Source of the DNA: Candidatus Eiseniibacteriota bacterium
GTDB taxonomy: Bacteria; Eisenbacteria; RBG-16-71-46; CAIMUX01
Direction: 5' to 3'
NCBI GenBank assembly: GCA_903844735.1
Contig: CAIMUX010000002.1
Coordinates: 62,001-126,000 of the forward strand
DNA: 64,000 nucleotides
Shown here: piece after piece, positions 15,700 to 25,034 of the stretch
How the letters are laid out: each line of letters opens with the position of its first letter
How positions within the stretch are numbered: the stretch's first letter is position 1
Position numbers and translations under genes: made by a program
The notes under the pieces: model-generated
Seen by the model: the letters and a program-made list of their open reading frames with translations, nothing else
What the model was told of the DNA's origin: nothing
Databases searched by the model: none

Positions 15700-16599
15700 T
15701 CAGGTTCCCGCGGCCGCAAGCCGGATCCTGGCTTCCTCGGCAAACCAGGAGGCGGGCCGGAACTTCATAATTTCCAGGTAGCCTCTCCGAGCGTCCTTCT
15801 TCTTGCCGTCGCGCTCCTCGGCCAGAGCGAGAAAATAGAGTCCTTCCGCCCGGCGATCGTGATGCTTCCCCCGTTTCTTCACCCACGTCTCCAGGCCCTT
15901 GCGGACCTCCGACGTCCTTGGCTCTCCCCCGCTGCGGAGAAGGCAGATCCAACGATCCAATTCCGCGTTCAAGCGAGTCTCCTCGCGAATCCCGTCCAGG
16001 GAAAGGAGCGTGTCCAGTTGCGCGGTGGCGCCCCGGAAATCCCCGGTGCGAGCCAGAACTCGCGAGTAGTCCAGGCGCAACAGGCCGTCCCGGGGCGCGG
16101 CGCCCACCTGGCGCGAGATGGCGAAAAGCTCGGTGTCACTCTTCAGGACATCTTCCAGGATCGGCGAAAATACCTCGGGAGGCTGGAAGCCGGTGATTCG
16201 TCGGCGAAGAGAGCCGTCTGGGTTCAGAAAAACGATGGTGGGGTAGACCCGCACCGCGTACGTTGCCGCGACGCTCTTGTCGATCTCGGCATTGATCTTT
16301 ACGCTGACCATGCGGTCGGTGAGCGCCGTCACTCGCACGTCATTGTAGGTCTTCTGATCGAGCACCTTGCACCAGTGGCACCAGGAGGTGAAGAAATCGA
16401 CCATGACGTACTTCTGTTCGGATCGAGCCTGCTCCATGGCGGTGGGAAACGCGGAGGCCCAGCGGACCTCGGCGGCAGACGCTGCAGATCCCACGACGCC
16501 TACCAAGAACAGACTGGACAGGACCCCGGCGATGATCCGAGTCGGAGGGACACAGCCTGCTCCGCGCCCGACCTGGGGGACGTCTCGGGAGTCGATCAC
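15700..16599 (-). CDS. exported thioredoxin-fold protein with TPR-like C-terminus
   Basis: A 299-residue protein with an N-terminal hydrophobic segment (about 22-42) that should export or anchor it. A thioredoxin-like domain follows (about 45-155) with active site S-W-C-H-W-C-K and the cis-proline in V-Y-P-T-I. The remainder (about 160-299) is helical and repeat-like (D-F-R-G-A-T-A-Q-L ... K-D-A-R-R-G-Y-L-E-I). The C-H-W-C motif is typical of DsbD-gamma/DUF255-like reductants acting outside the cytoplasm. It starts at a GTG overlapping the trxA stop by 4 bases (GTGA), so the two are coupled. It may receive electrons or assist cytochrome or disulfide maturation; the substrate is unknown. Confidence 0.8.
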   Translation of the reverse strand: MIDSRDVPQVGRGAGCVPPTRIIAGVLSSLFLVGVVGSAASAAEVRWASAFPTAMEQARSEQKYVMVDFFTSWCHWCKVLDQKTYNDVRVTALTDRMVSVKINAEIDKSVAATYAVRVYPTIVFLNPDGSLRRRITGFQPPEVFSPILEDVLKSDTELFAISRQVGAAPRDGLLRLDYSRVLARTGDFRGATAQLDTLLSLDGIREETRLNAELDRWICLLRSGGEPRTSEVRKGLETWVKKRGKHHDRRAEGLYFLALAEERDGKKKDARRGYLEIMKFRPASWFAEEARIRLAAAGT

Positions 16600-16934
16600 G
16601 GTTGCACCCCCACGGCCCTCTCGATCTCCTCGAGCAGGGCTTCTTTGCTGCGGGGGCGACCGATGATCTGCCCTTTGGGCTCCCCTGCCTGGAAGAGGAT
16701 TAGCGTGGGAATGCTCTGGATCCCGAAGCGTCGAGCCGTGTCCTGGTTGGCGTCGACGTCAAGCTTGTAGACCACAAGTTTGCCGGCCAGTTCGCCCGCC
16801 ACCTGATCGATCATCGGGGCCAGGGCACGGCACGGCATGCACCAGTCAGCCCAGAAATCGACAAGGACCGGCACGGGGTTGTGCAGCACATCAGCGGCAA
16901 AAGTGGCGTCGGTCGTCTCCGGTGCTTTGGACAT
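16596..16934 (-). CDS. trxA: thioredoxin
   Basis: A 112-residue classical thioredoxin that reduces protein disulfides in the cytoplasm. The active site is W-C-M-P-C-R instead of the usual W-C-G-P-C-K, a variant known in other bacterial thioredoxins. The cis-proline lies in S-I-P-T-L, and the buried Asp in F-W-A-D-W. The start at 16934 is chosen because GGAGG lies 9 bases upstream; an in-frame ATG at 16949 would contain that site. It lies just after holA and is coupled to the exported thioredoxin-fold gene. Confidence 0.93.
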   Translation of the reverse strand: MSKAPETTDATFAADVLHNPVPVLVDFWADWCMPCRALAPMIDQVAGELAGKLVVYKLDVDANQDTARRFGIQSIPTLILFQAGEPKGQIIGRPRSKEALLEEIERAVGVQP

Positions 16935-16948
16935 CGGTGAATCCTCCA

Positions 16949-17944
16949 TTACGGCGCCGGTCGTACCGGCGCGCCGACCCTGGAAACAGCAGGGTCGGCG
17001 GATAGGACCGCGAGCTCGAGAGCCACGGTATCTTGCCGTCCCGGCACTAATCCTCCTTTGAGGGCGGACTCGATATCATGCGAGCGAAGCAAAAGGTCGC
17101 GCAAGTGCGGAACACTCGGCGGACCGGCCGCCGCAAGGGACACCCGCGCCTGTCGCTGGAGCAGCCACTGGGCGCGCAGCACCGTCTCCGTCGCGTGGAC
17201 GGCCTGCCAGAGCCGCAGTGCCTCGGAAGAGCGTCCCTCAACCACGGCAGAACAGAATTCCCAGGCGCTGCCGAGTGCGCCCCGGCGAACCAGGTGGCGG
17301 ACATCCTCCTCCCCGACTGCCGTCCCGGCCGGAAGGCCAATCTCGATCTTCTCCAGTTCCCGGGATAGTTCCTGCAGGTCAGGGCCCACCCGGGAGAGCA
17401 GAAAGCGCCCGGCTCGTGCGTCCAGACGAATCCCGCGGCGTTCCGATTCCGCTAGGAGCCAACGGAGGGCATCGACCGGACGCGGGTGGTCCAGTTCCAC
17501 CACGCGGCAAACGCGGAGAAGAGCTCGGGCGAACTCGTTCTTTCGTTCCAGCTCACCGACCGTGAGGGTGGAGAGGGCGACGAAACCGAAGCCGCCAAGA
17601 TCTCCCCCCTCCAGGCGCCGGAGTAGGCTCTTCCGCTCGGCTACCGGCCCGCGGGCGCATCGTTCCGCATCGTCCAGCACGGCCAACGTGGCGGAGGCGA
17701 AGAGTCCGGATCCGGCCAAGGCCCCGTTCAACTCGCCTAGCGGGGCCTCAGCACCGTAGAAGCGGCGATAGCCGAGACCGGGGTCATCGGGGCCGAGGAC
17801 ACGGGCGCGGATGCGGGCCAGCGCTTGGTCGCGCAGAAGAGTCTCCGGCCCGCAGAGAAAGTGGGCCGCCGGGGCGTCTCCTCCGTCGAAGCGGCGGATC
17901 CAGTCGGAGAAACGAAGGGATCGGGGTGTTTCCGAAGCCGCCAT
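16949..17944 (-). CDS. holA: DNA polymerase III subunit delta (HolA)
   Basis: The delta subunit opens the sliding clamp in the clamp-loader complex. The 331-residue protein begins with the typical L-C-G-P-E-T-L-L-R-D segment (loader domain I), followed by the A-V-L-D-D-A-E region and the conserved helix D-L-Q-E-L-S-R-E-L-E-K-I. The C-terminal collar domain contains E-F-C-S-A-V-V-E-G and the Q-W-L-L-Q-R-Q helix. Its ATG at 17944 overlaps the lptE stop (TGATG). The lptE-holA order is conserved in many Gram-negative bacteria and supports both calls. Confidence 0.87.
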   Translation of the reverse strand: MAASETPRSLRFSDWIRRFDGGDAPAAHFLCGPETLLRDQALARIRARVLGPDDPGLGYRRFYGAEAPLGELNGALAGSGLFASATLAVLDDAERCARGPVAERKSLLRRLEGGDLGGFGFVALSTLTVGELERKNEFARALLRVCRVVELDHPRPVDALRWLLAESERRGIRLDARAGRFLLSRVGPDLQELSRELEKIEIGLPAGTAVGEEDVRHLVRRGALGSAWEFCSAVVEGRSSEALRLWQAVHATETVLRAQWLLQRQARVSLAAAGPPSVPHLRDLLLRSHDIESALKGGLVPGRQDTVALELAVLSADPAVSRVGAPVRPAP

Positions 17945-18537
17945 CACCAAGGTTCCATGGTGCGCGTGATCATGTCGCTCGCCAGGGCTGAGTCCGCATA
18001 GGCTCGCGCATCCTGCTCCGAGCCAGGTCCGGTCACGGCCCCGGGGACGTAGATGGAGGTTCGCGTCAGGGAGTCGTCCTTCCACAGGTCCCGATTCTTT
18101 ACCATGTCCCTCAGCGTGACGGCGACGGTCACCACGACGATGTAGTCCCGCGGGCTCTCGTCGGGGGCGTAGTTGTTAACGCGGTTCTCGTACTTGACCA
18201 CGCGTCCAGAGAGCCGGCATGAGGCCTTGGCCTCCGATGCCAACTTCAATCTGCCGTCTTTGATGAACCGGTCAATGACCACGGTGGTGATTTCCTGATC
18301 GAGGCCGGGCTCGAGCGTTTCATTGCTGAAGTTGGGTATGGCGACGGTCTTGACATGGGCGGGCAGGTTCGAGCCGTTGAAGGAGTAGGTGCAGCCGCTG
18401 CCGAGCAGCAGGCCGGTGAGCGCCGGAACAGTCACGATCGCGATGGCGCGAAGACAGCCTGGTATTCCGCGACGCTGCCCGCGCGCCGGGCGGACCCGGC
18501 CCAGCCTCTCGTCCGCGTCTGCCTGGATTCTTGGCAC
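17944..18537 (-). CDS. lptE: LPS-assembly lipoprotein LptE
   Basis: LptE plugs the LptD barrel, which inserts lipopolysaccharide into the outer leaflet of the outer membrane. The 197-residue protein has a hydrophobic signal ending in the lipobox L-G-S-G-C (cysteine near residue 48). The family pattern follows: Y-S-F ... V-K-T-V-A-I-P-N-F-S-N, then T-T-V-V-I-D-R-F and L-S-G-R-V-V-K-Y. No ATG fits. The GTG at 18537, with GGGAGG 11 bases upstream, gives a slightly long basic leader. Its presence implies an LPS-type outer membrane. Confidence 0.82.
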   Translation of the reverse strand: MPRIQADADERLGRVRPARGQRRGIPGCLRAIAIVTVPALTGLLLGSGCTYSFNGSNLPAHVKTVAIPNFSNETLEPGLDQEITTVVIDRFIKDGRLKLASEAKASCRLSGRVVKYENRVNNYAPDESPRDYIVVVTVAVTLRDMVKNRDLWKDDSLTRTSIYVPGAVTGPGSEQDARAYADSALASDMITRTMEPW

Positions 18538-18626
18538 CGGCTGGGTTTCCTCCCGTGGAGAGTATAGGAGGCGGGTCCGTCTACGGCAATGGGAAGCCGC
18601 CTGCCCGCGGCGTTGCCCGATCCAGC

Positions 18627-20045
18627 TCAGGCCGCGAGGTCGGTCTCTTGTAGGTCGTGGTGTTTCATCCGATAGCGGAGCTTGTCGCGTTTGATGTGCA
18701 GGATTTCCGCGGTGCGGCTCTGGTTCCATCCGGCTGCTTCCGCGGCGCGCAGGATGAGTCCGCGCTCGACTCGGTCGAGAAGTTCCTCGAAGGCGATGCC
18801 CGATTCGTCCACCGCGCCCTCCGCGAGGAGACGGTGCAGGCTGTCGAGGAGCGACTCGGTACTGGAGACGCCGCTGGGTTTACCGAGGTGGAGATGCCGA
18901 GCTTCCAACACTTCGCCGTCCTCAAGAAGCACGGTCCGCTCCAGCACATTGCGCAACTCGCGGATATTCCCCGGCCAGGGGTAGGTCTGCAAGCGCCTCT
19001 CGGCCTCGGGTGCGAGGTTGCGGAAATGCTTTGAGAAAGAGTGGCTGTAAAGACGGAGGTAATGCTCCGCGATCAGCGGGATGTCCTCGCGTCGCTCCCG
19101 CAACGGCGGCATGTGGATCGGCACCACCATGAGCCGGTAGAAGAGATCCTCGCGGAACGTGCCCCCTCGTACGGCGGCCTCCAGGTCCTGGTTGGTAGCG
19201 CTGATCAACCGGACGCTGACCCGGATGTCGCGGGTGCCACCGACGCGACGAAAGGTCATGTTTTCGAGGACCTTCAGCACCTTGACCTGCAAGCTGGCCC
19301 CCATTTCCCCAACCTCATCGAGGAAGAGGGTTCCGCCACTGGCCAGTTCGAGCAGGCCCTGTTTCTGGGTTCGAGCGTCGGTGAAAGCACCGCGCTCATG
19401 TCCGAAGAGCTCGCTTTCCAACAGTTCTCTTGGGATGGCCGCGCAGTTGATTTCCAAGAAGGGTTTGAGGGCTCGCTGGCTCCGCTCGTGGATGAGGCCG
19501 GCCACGATCTGCTTGCCGGTGCCGCTCTCCCCCGTGATGAGGACACTGGTGGTGTCGCTCTGGGCAACTTTTTCCACGATCTCGTAGACGGCACGGATAG
19601 ACGGCGATATGCCGCGGACGAAGTTCTGAGTGAGCCGTTCGCGCTCGACACGCCGATGATGCTGCAGTTCCCGCCAGACCCGCACGGACTCCAGGGCCTT
19701 GGCGCCGACCAAGCGCAACTGATCGAGGTTGACCGGTTTCACGAGGTAGTCGAAAGCCCCTTGCTTCATCGCCTGCACCGCCGTCTCCACCTCGGCGTAG
19801 GCGGTCATCATGACCACCGGAATCTCGGGAACACGCTCCTTGAACAGGGTCAGGAGTTTCAGTCCGCTGGTGTCGGGCAGGCGGAGGTCAAGAATGACGA
19901 GGTCGGGCGCCTGCCGATCGAAGAGGGAGATCGCCGCACCTCCATCCGCCGCGCACCGCACCTCGTGCCCATCGGCGGAGAGGGCGCGTTCGATGAAGTG
20001 ACGGATCGATTCCTGGTCATCGACGATGAGAATGGACGACTGCAT
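18627..20045 (-). CDS. sigma-54-dependent response regulator, NtrC family
   Basis: A 472-residue enhancer-binding regulator. The receiver domain (1-120) has phosphoacceptor D53 (I-L-D-L-R-L-P-D) and K103. The AAA+ domain (about 145-375) has Walker A G-E-S-G-T-G-K-Q at 172-179 and F-L-D-E-V-G-E. The sigma-54-contacting loop reads G-A-F-T-D-A (219-224) rather than the usual G-A-F-T-G-A. The C-terminal Fis-type helix-turn-helix includes G-W-N-Q-S-R-T-A-E-I-L. The ATG at 20045 has AGGAG 7 bases upstream and lies inside the kinase gene (29-base overlap), so the pair is coupled. The target promoters are unknown. Confidence 0.93.
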   Translation of the reverse strand: MQSSILIVDDQESIRHFIERALSADGHEVRCAADGGAAISLFDRQAPDLVILDLRLPDTSGLKLLTLFKERVPEIPVVMMTAYAEVETAVQAMKQGAFDYLVKPVNLDQLRLVGAKALESVRVWRELQHHRRVERERLTQNFVRGISPSIRAVYEIVEKVAQSDTTSVLITGESGTGKQIVAGLIHERSQRALKPFLEINCAAIPRELLESELFGHERGAFTDARTQKQGLLELASGGTLFLDEVGEMGASLQVKVLKVLENMTFRRVGGTRDIRVSVRLISATNQDLEAAVRGGTFREDLFYRLMVVPIHMPPLRERREDIPLIAEHYLRLYSHSFSKHFRNLAPEAERRLQTYPWPGNIRELRNVLERTVLLEDGEVLEARHLHLGKPSGVSSTESLLDSLHRLLAEGAVDESGIAFEELLDRVERGLILRAAEAAGWNQSRTAEILHIKRDKLRYRMKHHDLQETDLAA

Positions 20046-21816
20046 CTGCTTGCTCCTCGGAGGCTCCGCCCGGGGGAATCTCGAGCAGAGCGACGGTGCC
20101 GCGGCCCGGCGCCTCGTCCAGCAAGAGGCGCCCACCGTGCTGGGTGGCGATGGCGTGGGAGAGGGAGAGTCCGAGACCGGTCCCCTCTCCTTTGGTAGTG
20201 AAGAAGGGCTCAAAGGCGCGGGCTCGCTGTTCGGGTGACATCCCGAGGCCTTGATCTTCCACCCGGAACAACACGCCCGGGAGGCCCGAAACAGTGGCCG
20301 ATGGACCGCGGTCTTCCCACGTCAGGCGCACGCACCCGCCCGGCGGCGACGCCTCTACCGCATTCTTTGCCAAGTTGAGCAGGACCTGCTCCAGGCGATC
20401 GGCGTCGACCCAGGCTTCGAGGTCGGGCGGCCCGTCGGGCTCGAACGTGACTTGCTGGCGCGAAAGGAGCGGGGCCAGCGCAAGCCGCACGCGCTCGACC
20501 AGTTCCTTGACCCGGACCGGCCCGGGTTCCAGTCGGCGCGGGTGGGTGTAGTCGAGCAGTTCGGCCACGATCCGGTCGAGGCGCGCGATCTCGGCTCGGA
20601 TGATGCGCAGGTCGTCTTGGTCAGACGGGTCGGGACCGAGCCGGCTCGCCAGGTACTCTACGCCCGCTCCGATCCCAGCCAGGGGGTTGCGGATCTCATG
20701 GGCAACCCCAGCGGCAAAACGGCCAATGGCCGCGAGCCGGTCGAGGTGTCGGATTTCCCGCTCCATGGTCCGGATCTCGGTTAGGTCGGCGAGGTTCACC
20801 ACCAGGCCACTAAAGCATCCGACCTCGTCACGGAGTCCGGAAACGGTAAGGCTCACCGGCACTGGGTCGGATTCGCCCAGGGCGAACTCTCGGGCGGGCG
20901 GGACCTCGCCGCTCGTCAGGGCATCACGGATGTGTTGCAGCAGTAGCGGCGAGGTGCGCTCCAGCATTTCCATGGTGATCTCTTGAGCGGTGGAGAAGTT
21001 CAGGAGCCGGGCCGCGGCGGCGTTTGCGGCGAGGAGTCTCCCGCTGCGGTCGAAGGCAAGGAGACCGTCGCCCATCGCTTCGATGAGCTGTCGCCGCAGG
21101 TTTCCTTCCGCCTCCATCACCTCGCGGTGCCACAGTGCCTCGAGGACCCCTTCGACGCTGCGCCCGATGTCATACGGACGCCAGCCGGCTTCCGGGCGGT
21201 CCGTCGCGGCCGGCGTGAAGCAGAGCAGGCCGATCGGGTCCCCCTCCGCCTCGTCCGACCCAGACGCCCGGGCGCGGTTGACCCCACGGCCTTTGAGCGG
21301 AACGACCACTTGGTACGCCGAAGGGTCGGCCGGGTCTTCTCGTGCCTGCTCCACTGGACTGGGGCAGACCTCGGTGGCATCGCGGGGGATGAGCAGCGGT
21401 TCCGCCCACTCCGGGCGCCAGCCCACCGCGCCAAGGTGCGTCGTGGCGGCGCGGCCGCGGGTGGCATAGTAGCCGACCCAGTTCGGGCTCCGCGGCAGGC
21501 GCCGCAAGATCAGAATCTCTTCTAGGTTGAAGACCTGCCGCAGGTACCGGGCCAAGGTCCCCAGAATGCGTGCGCCGTTCCGCTCTTGGAGCAGCGACTC
21601 GGTGATCTCCTGCAGGCTGGCAAAGCGGATCCGGTCCCGGATGCCGCGACGGCGCAGTTCCTCGATCGTGTCAGCCAGATGGGAGACCAGGCCTGGAGCG
21701 CTCGCCGGTTCCAGCGCCGGTAGGTCGGCGAGTTCAGGAGTGACCCCTTTGATCTCCTCCACTCGCGCCGCCGCCACGCGCCACGCCTCCAAATCCATCT
21801 GCAGTTTTCCGGACAT
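20017..21816 (-). CDS. soluble sensor histidine kinase (GAF-PAS-HisKA-HATPase)
   Basis: A 599-residue kinase with no transmembrane helix, so probably cytoplasmic. A GAF-like region (about 60-230) is followed by a PAS domain (about 240-345) and a short coiled linker. The dimerisation H-box V-A-H-E-I-R-N-P-L has the phosphorylated His at 373. The HATPase domain follows with N-L-A-K-N-A-V-E-A and G-E-G-T-G-L-G-L. It resembles NtrB-like and PrsK-like kinases that drive sigma-54 regulators, and its gene overlaps the regulator just downstream. The GAF domain suggests sensing a small intracellular ligand; which one is unknown. Confidence 0.92.
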   Translation of the reverse strand: MSGKLQMDLEAWRVAAARVEEIKGVTPELADLPALEPASAPGLVSHLADTIEELRRRGIRDRIRFASLQEITESLLQERNGARILGTLARYLRQVFNLEEILILRRLPRSPNWVGYYATRGRAATTHLGAVGWRPEWAEPLLIPRDATEVCPSPVEQAREDPADPSAYQVVVPLKGRGVNRARASGSDEAEGDPIGLLCFTPAATDRPEAGWRPYDIGRSVEGVLEALWHREVMEAEGNLRRQLIEAMGDGLLAFDRSGRLLAANAAAARLLNFSTAQEITMEMLERTSPLLLQHIRDALTSGEVPPAREFALGESDPVPVSLTVSGLRDEVGCFSGLVVNLADLTEIRTMEREIRHLDRLAAIGRFAAGVAHEIRNPLAGIGAGVEYLASRLGPDPSDQDDLRIIRAEIARLDRIVAELLDYTHPRRLEPGPVRVKELVERVRLALAPLLSRQQVTFEPDGPPDLEAWVDADRLEQVLLNLAKNAVEASPPGGCVRLTWEDRGPSATVSGLPGVLFRVEDQGLGMSPEQRARAFEPFFTTKGEGTGLGLSLSHAIATQHGGRLLLDEAPGRGTVALLEIPPGGASEEQADAVVHSHRR

Positions 21817-22047
21817 CTACCCCCCTGGGTGTTTTCACCCATCTTCCTTTTCGTGAGCATTCGCCCGCGGCTTGAGGGGTTTGCGCTGAGTGGCGGAGGC
21901 GTGGACGCGAGGGGCCCATCCGAGCAAGGAAAGAAGCCCTCGCTCTCACTCGGAAGGGCTCCCAGCCCGCACGACTCACGAGCACTCTGCGACGACATCG
22001 GATTCGCAGGCATCTTTGCTGTCTCGCCGAGAGCCCGATGGACAGTG

Positions 22048-23106
22048 CTAGGCGGTGCGGAGGTGCCGGAACAGCGGCTCGTGCGCCACGACCCAGTCGA
22101 ACAGGCGGTCAACTCCCTGCTGCGGAGTTACGGAAGGTGACCAGCCCAGCTCGGCGCCCACATGACGGATGTCGCTGACGTACACTTTTTGATCAGAGGG
22201 ACGCCAGGGCCCCGGCATTACCGGGACCGGGCGACCGAGCCTAGCCTCGATGTGTGCCAGGAGTTCGCGCAGCGACAGGGTGAGTTCCGGCCCGCCGCCC
22301 AGGTTGTAGACCCCCATGCGGGGACCGCGATCGAGAAAGGCTTCGTAGGCGCGCACGAGATCTTCCACCCAGAGCAGATCGCGAACCTGCTTCCCGTCGC
22401 CGTAGACGGTAAGTGGCGCGCCGTGGAGCGCGGCGATGACAAACCACGCGACCCATCCCTGGTCCTCCATCCCGAACTGGTGCGTGCCGTAGATGCAGGA
22501 CATGCGGAAGACGCCGGTACGCAGTCCGTAGAGGTGGCCGAAGTCCTGCACATAGACATCCCCGGTCAGCTTGGAGCAGCCGTACGGGGTGTGCTCGCAG
22601 AGATCCAGGCCGAATTCCTCTGGGATTCCCGCGCGGTACGGAGCGCCGAAGGCATAGCGCTCCTCTTCCTCTTCGAGTGGGACGGCATTGACGCGGGCAC
22701 CATAGACCTTATTGGTGGAGCAGAACAGAAACGCCGCTTTCCGCCCGGTGCGACGCACCGCGTCGAGAACACGGAACGTGCCGAGGGCGTTGGTCTCGAA
22801 GTCGGTGGCGGGGTCATCGGTGGAGACGGTCACGGCAGTCTGGGCGGCAGCGTGGAGCACGGCGTCGACGCCATCCACCGCGGCCTCGACGGCAGCGGTG
22901 TCCCTCACATCTCCCTTGATTCGCGTTATGCCGGGGATCTCCCCGAGGCGCTCCCAGTTGTGCCGCGCATTGGGATCCTCCCGACGCAGGAGGTGGCCGC
23001 GGGAGAGATTGTCTAGGATCCGCACCTCCCAGCCCCGCGACGCAAAGTGGAGGGCCGCGTGGGATCCTATGAACCCAGCTCCGCCGGTGACAAGCATCCG
23101 CGCCAT
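22048..23106 (-). CDS. NAD-dependent nucleotide-sugar epimerase, CDP-paratose 2-epimerase-like
   Basis: A 352-residue extended SDR enzyme. The Rossmann motif G-G-A-G-F-I-G-S-H lies at the N-terminus, with S-T-N-K-V-Y-G and the catalytic Y-x-x-x-K in Y-G-C-S-K. The stretch S-C-I-Y-G-T-H-Q-F-G-M-E-D-Q-G-W is characteristic of the CDP-paratose/tyvelose 2-epimerase branch. The product would be an activated sugar for LPS or glycan. The ATG at 23106 has AAGGAGG 8 bases upstream. It probably belongs to the sugar-precursor metabolism encoded at 32.8-38.9 kb; before the 25 kb element inserted, the two regions were closer. Confidence 0.85.
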   Translation of the reverse strand: MARMLVTGGAGFIGSHAALHFASRGWEVRILDNLSRGHLLRREDPNARHNWERLGEIPGITRIKGDVRDTAAVEAAVDGVDAVLHAAAQTAVTVSTDDPATDFETNALGTFRVLDAVRRTGRKAAFLFCSTNKVYGARVNAVPLEEEEERYAFGAPYRAGIPEEFGLDLCEHTPYGCSKLTGDVYVQDFGHLYGLRTGVFRMSCIYGTHQFGMEDQGWVAWFVIAALHGAPLTVYGDGKQVRDLLWVEDLVRAYEAFLDRGPRMGVYNLGGGPELTLSLRELLAHIEARLGRPVPVMPGPWRPSDQKVYVSDIRHVGAELGWSPSVTPQQGVDRLFDWVVAHEPLFRHLRTA

Positions 23107-23173
23107 CGTTTGTTCCTCCTTCGTCCCGGTCCGCGGGGCGATGGGGAACCGTATGCGGGCCCGCCGCGCCACT

Positions 23174-24562
23174 TCAAGGAGAATCGGGATTTCCGACGCG
23201 AGGCTCCGGTGCGAAGGCAGGTTCCGCGGTAGCGAGAATCGTCCATCCCCGCAGGCGCGACACTGCGCCTGCGGCATCTTCCGGCGTCCGGCACTCGAGG
23301 GCAAGCACGCGCCAATGCCCGTCTCCCTCGCCCACGATCCGGGCCGCGGGCATTCCCTTGGTGCGAAGGAGTGCCGCCTCGGCGCCGGCTGCCTCGGCCG
23401 TGCGGTAGCGGCCGCCGTAGACCGCCTGGCCGGGCGCGCTCATGCCGGATTCGACTGGAGGTGCTTGCTGGTAGGCGGGCGCCGGGTCCGAATTCCGCGG
23501 GTCCGGTAGAGTCGCCAGTTCCCCGAGTCTCCGCGAGCCCCGCCATCCCAAGCGGATCCCGATCAGGTGTGTGGAACCGAGCGCGTCTACCGATCGGAAC
23601 GCGTAGGAGACCGCGAGCGCGCCGTGATGAACGGTTGTTCCTGCAGACCAGCCCACCGGGGAATCCTCAACACCGCTTCCGCCCGCGAGAAGCCCGCCGA
23701 GCAGCTCAAGGGAGGCAGTCGGGCGAGCCACGACCCCGAAGGCGACACGCATGCCGCTGGAGCCATCCCCTTCGAACGAGATGGCAGCTAGTGCACCGCC
23801 GTCGCTCAGCTCCTGCTCGAATCCGGCACGCCAGCGAGTCGGCAACGTATACGCTCCCTGGCGGCCGCGGAGCGGCGCTCCGACGTCGGTCAGGGCGAGA
23901 CCGACGACGCGCGTGGCGCCGCGCATCCGCATCCCGAACGAGAGTCCTGCGCCGGTGAGCGGCTCCACCTCGTCCTCGAGGCGGAAGAGGCGCGCGCCCA
24001 CTCCAGCCGAAAGGCCGCGCCCGAGCATCCGAGCTCCATGCACACCCACATTCCATTCCGAGGCCCGGAAGGAACTGACAGGGTCGCCTTGGTCGTTGTA
24101 GCCGGGCAGTTCCGGGCCGCGGAGGATGCCGGCATCAACCGCGAGCGCGGTTCCGTGATCGAGCTCCCAGCCGGAACTTGCCCACTCCCGAGTGAGGCCG
24201 CCCGCCCATTGGAGATGGGAGCAGGCGGCGCTCCCCCCACTGAGGGAAGCGAGGGCCGCCGGATTGCCCACGGCCGCGGCCAGGCCGGGCCCGGTGGCGG
24301 CGCGGGCCCCTCGCGTCGCCTGCCACTCCGGATCCGGGGCCAACAGGTGCGAGGTAAACGCTGCCGGACCACTCCCGGCCGCGAGACTGCTGCCGAGAAC
24401 CGGCCAGACCAGGACGGTCAGAACGGCGACAGCTGCGCGCACGGAGTACCGGGCGGGGCGACTCGGGAAGCCAGGGAGCCCGACCAGAAAATGTCGCCAG
24501 CCGGGCGCGGGAGTAGTGTCGAAGCGATCCATCGAACAGAAGGTGGTCAAGGATCGTGCCAT
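23174..24562 (-). CDS. PorV-like outer-membrane protein with SPOR-like tail
   Basis: A 462-residue secreted protein. A signal segment (about 35-60, V-L-T-V-L-V-W-P-V-L-G) precedes a barrel of roughly 280 residues. The early N-P-A-A-L-A motif resembles the PorV/PorQ/UPF0164 barrels of FCB bacteria, which tether or shuttle secreted proteins. The last 80 residues (V-Y-G-G-R-Y-R-T-A-E-A-A ... W-R-V-L) look like a SPOR peptidoglycan-binding repeat. The start is uncertain: ATG 24562 has a GGAG four bases upstream, and a further ATG lies at 24532. The epimerase gene follows 67 bases downstream. Confidence 0.65.
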   Translation of the reverse strand: MARSLTTFCSMDRFDTTPAPGWRHFLVGLPGFPSRPARYSVRAAVAVLTVLVWPVLGSSLAAGSGPAAFTSHLLAPDPEWQATRGARAATGPGLAAAVGNPAALASLSGGSAACSHLQWAGGLTREWASSGWELDHGTALAVDAGILRGPELPGYNDQGDPVSSFRASEWNVGVHGARMLGRGLSAGVGARLFRLEDEVEPLTGAGLSFGMRMRGATRVVGLALTDVGAPLRGRQGAYTLPTRWRAGFEQELSDGGALAAISFEGDGSSGMRVAFGVVARPTASLELLGGLLAGGSGVEDSPVGWSAGTTVHHGALAVSYAFRSVDALGSTHLIGIRLGWRGSRRLGELATLPDPRNSDPAPAYQQAPPVESGMSAPGQAVYGGRYRTAEAAGAEAALLRTKGMPAARIVGEGDGHWRVLALECRTPEDAAGAVSRLRGWTILATAEPAFAPEPRVGNPDSP

Positions 24563-25034
24563 CGTCTCCACGTTCTCCGTCGTTCTGGAGGGGCGTCCCG
24601 TTCGATGATGCTGCAAGACGTTATCCTCATCACCCGTGTGGTTCGCGATGGACTCGTGGGTGCAGAACGCCCGTTCCTTCGTGCGTCCTGCAAGAGAAGA
24701 ACGTGCTGACTCCGCACTTTATCTGACGGTAGTAAGGAATCCGGGAATGGGGTCCGGGAGTATGGCCATCATCGAGAGGGGGCGGGCTCGCGCGACTAGT
24801 AGTTGGTCGGGTAGCCTGAAACGGAAAGAAAATCGAAGGAACTCAACGTCGCTCTCACATAACACACTGGCTATCGACAAGTTCCTGGCGCGAGATCGTC
24901 AAGATCACCCAGGACCGGGATGTGAAATGCAAAATCTGCATGCGGGGAAACAGATGTGGCGTCGTCCGGGATCCTCACACTTCGAGAGCCTCTGCTTCGG
25001 CGCGTCGAATGCGGGACAGGGCTACAGGGCGCGG
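24563..25034. other. intergenic region left of the integrated element
   Basis: I see no gene here. It separates the PorV-like gene from the displaced 3' end of the aminotransferase gene, so it is old chromosomal DNA that once lay downstream of that gene. It must hold the promoter of the PorV-like gene on the minus strand, but no box is convincing. Confidence 0.5.

Noticed and set aside
15700-16599. Periplasmic thioredoxin-fold gene as DsbD
   Set aside because: It lacks the eight-helix membrane domain of DsbD; only the active site resembles it.
19041-20198. 385-residue open frame on the plus strand
   Set aside because: Antisense to the NtrC-type regulator.
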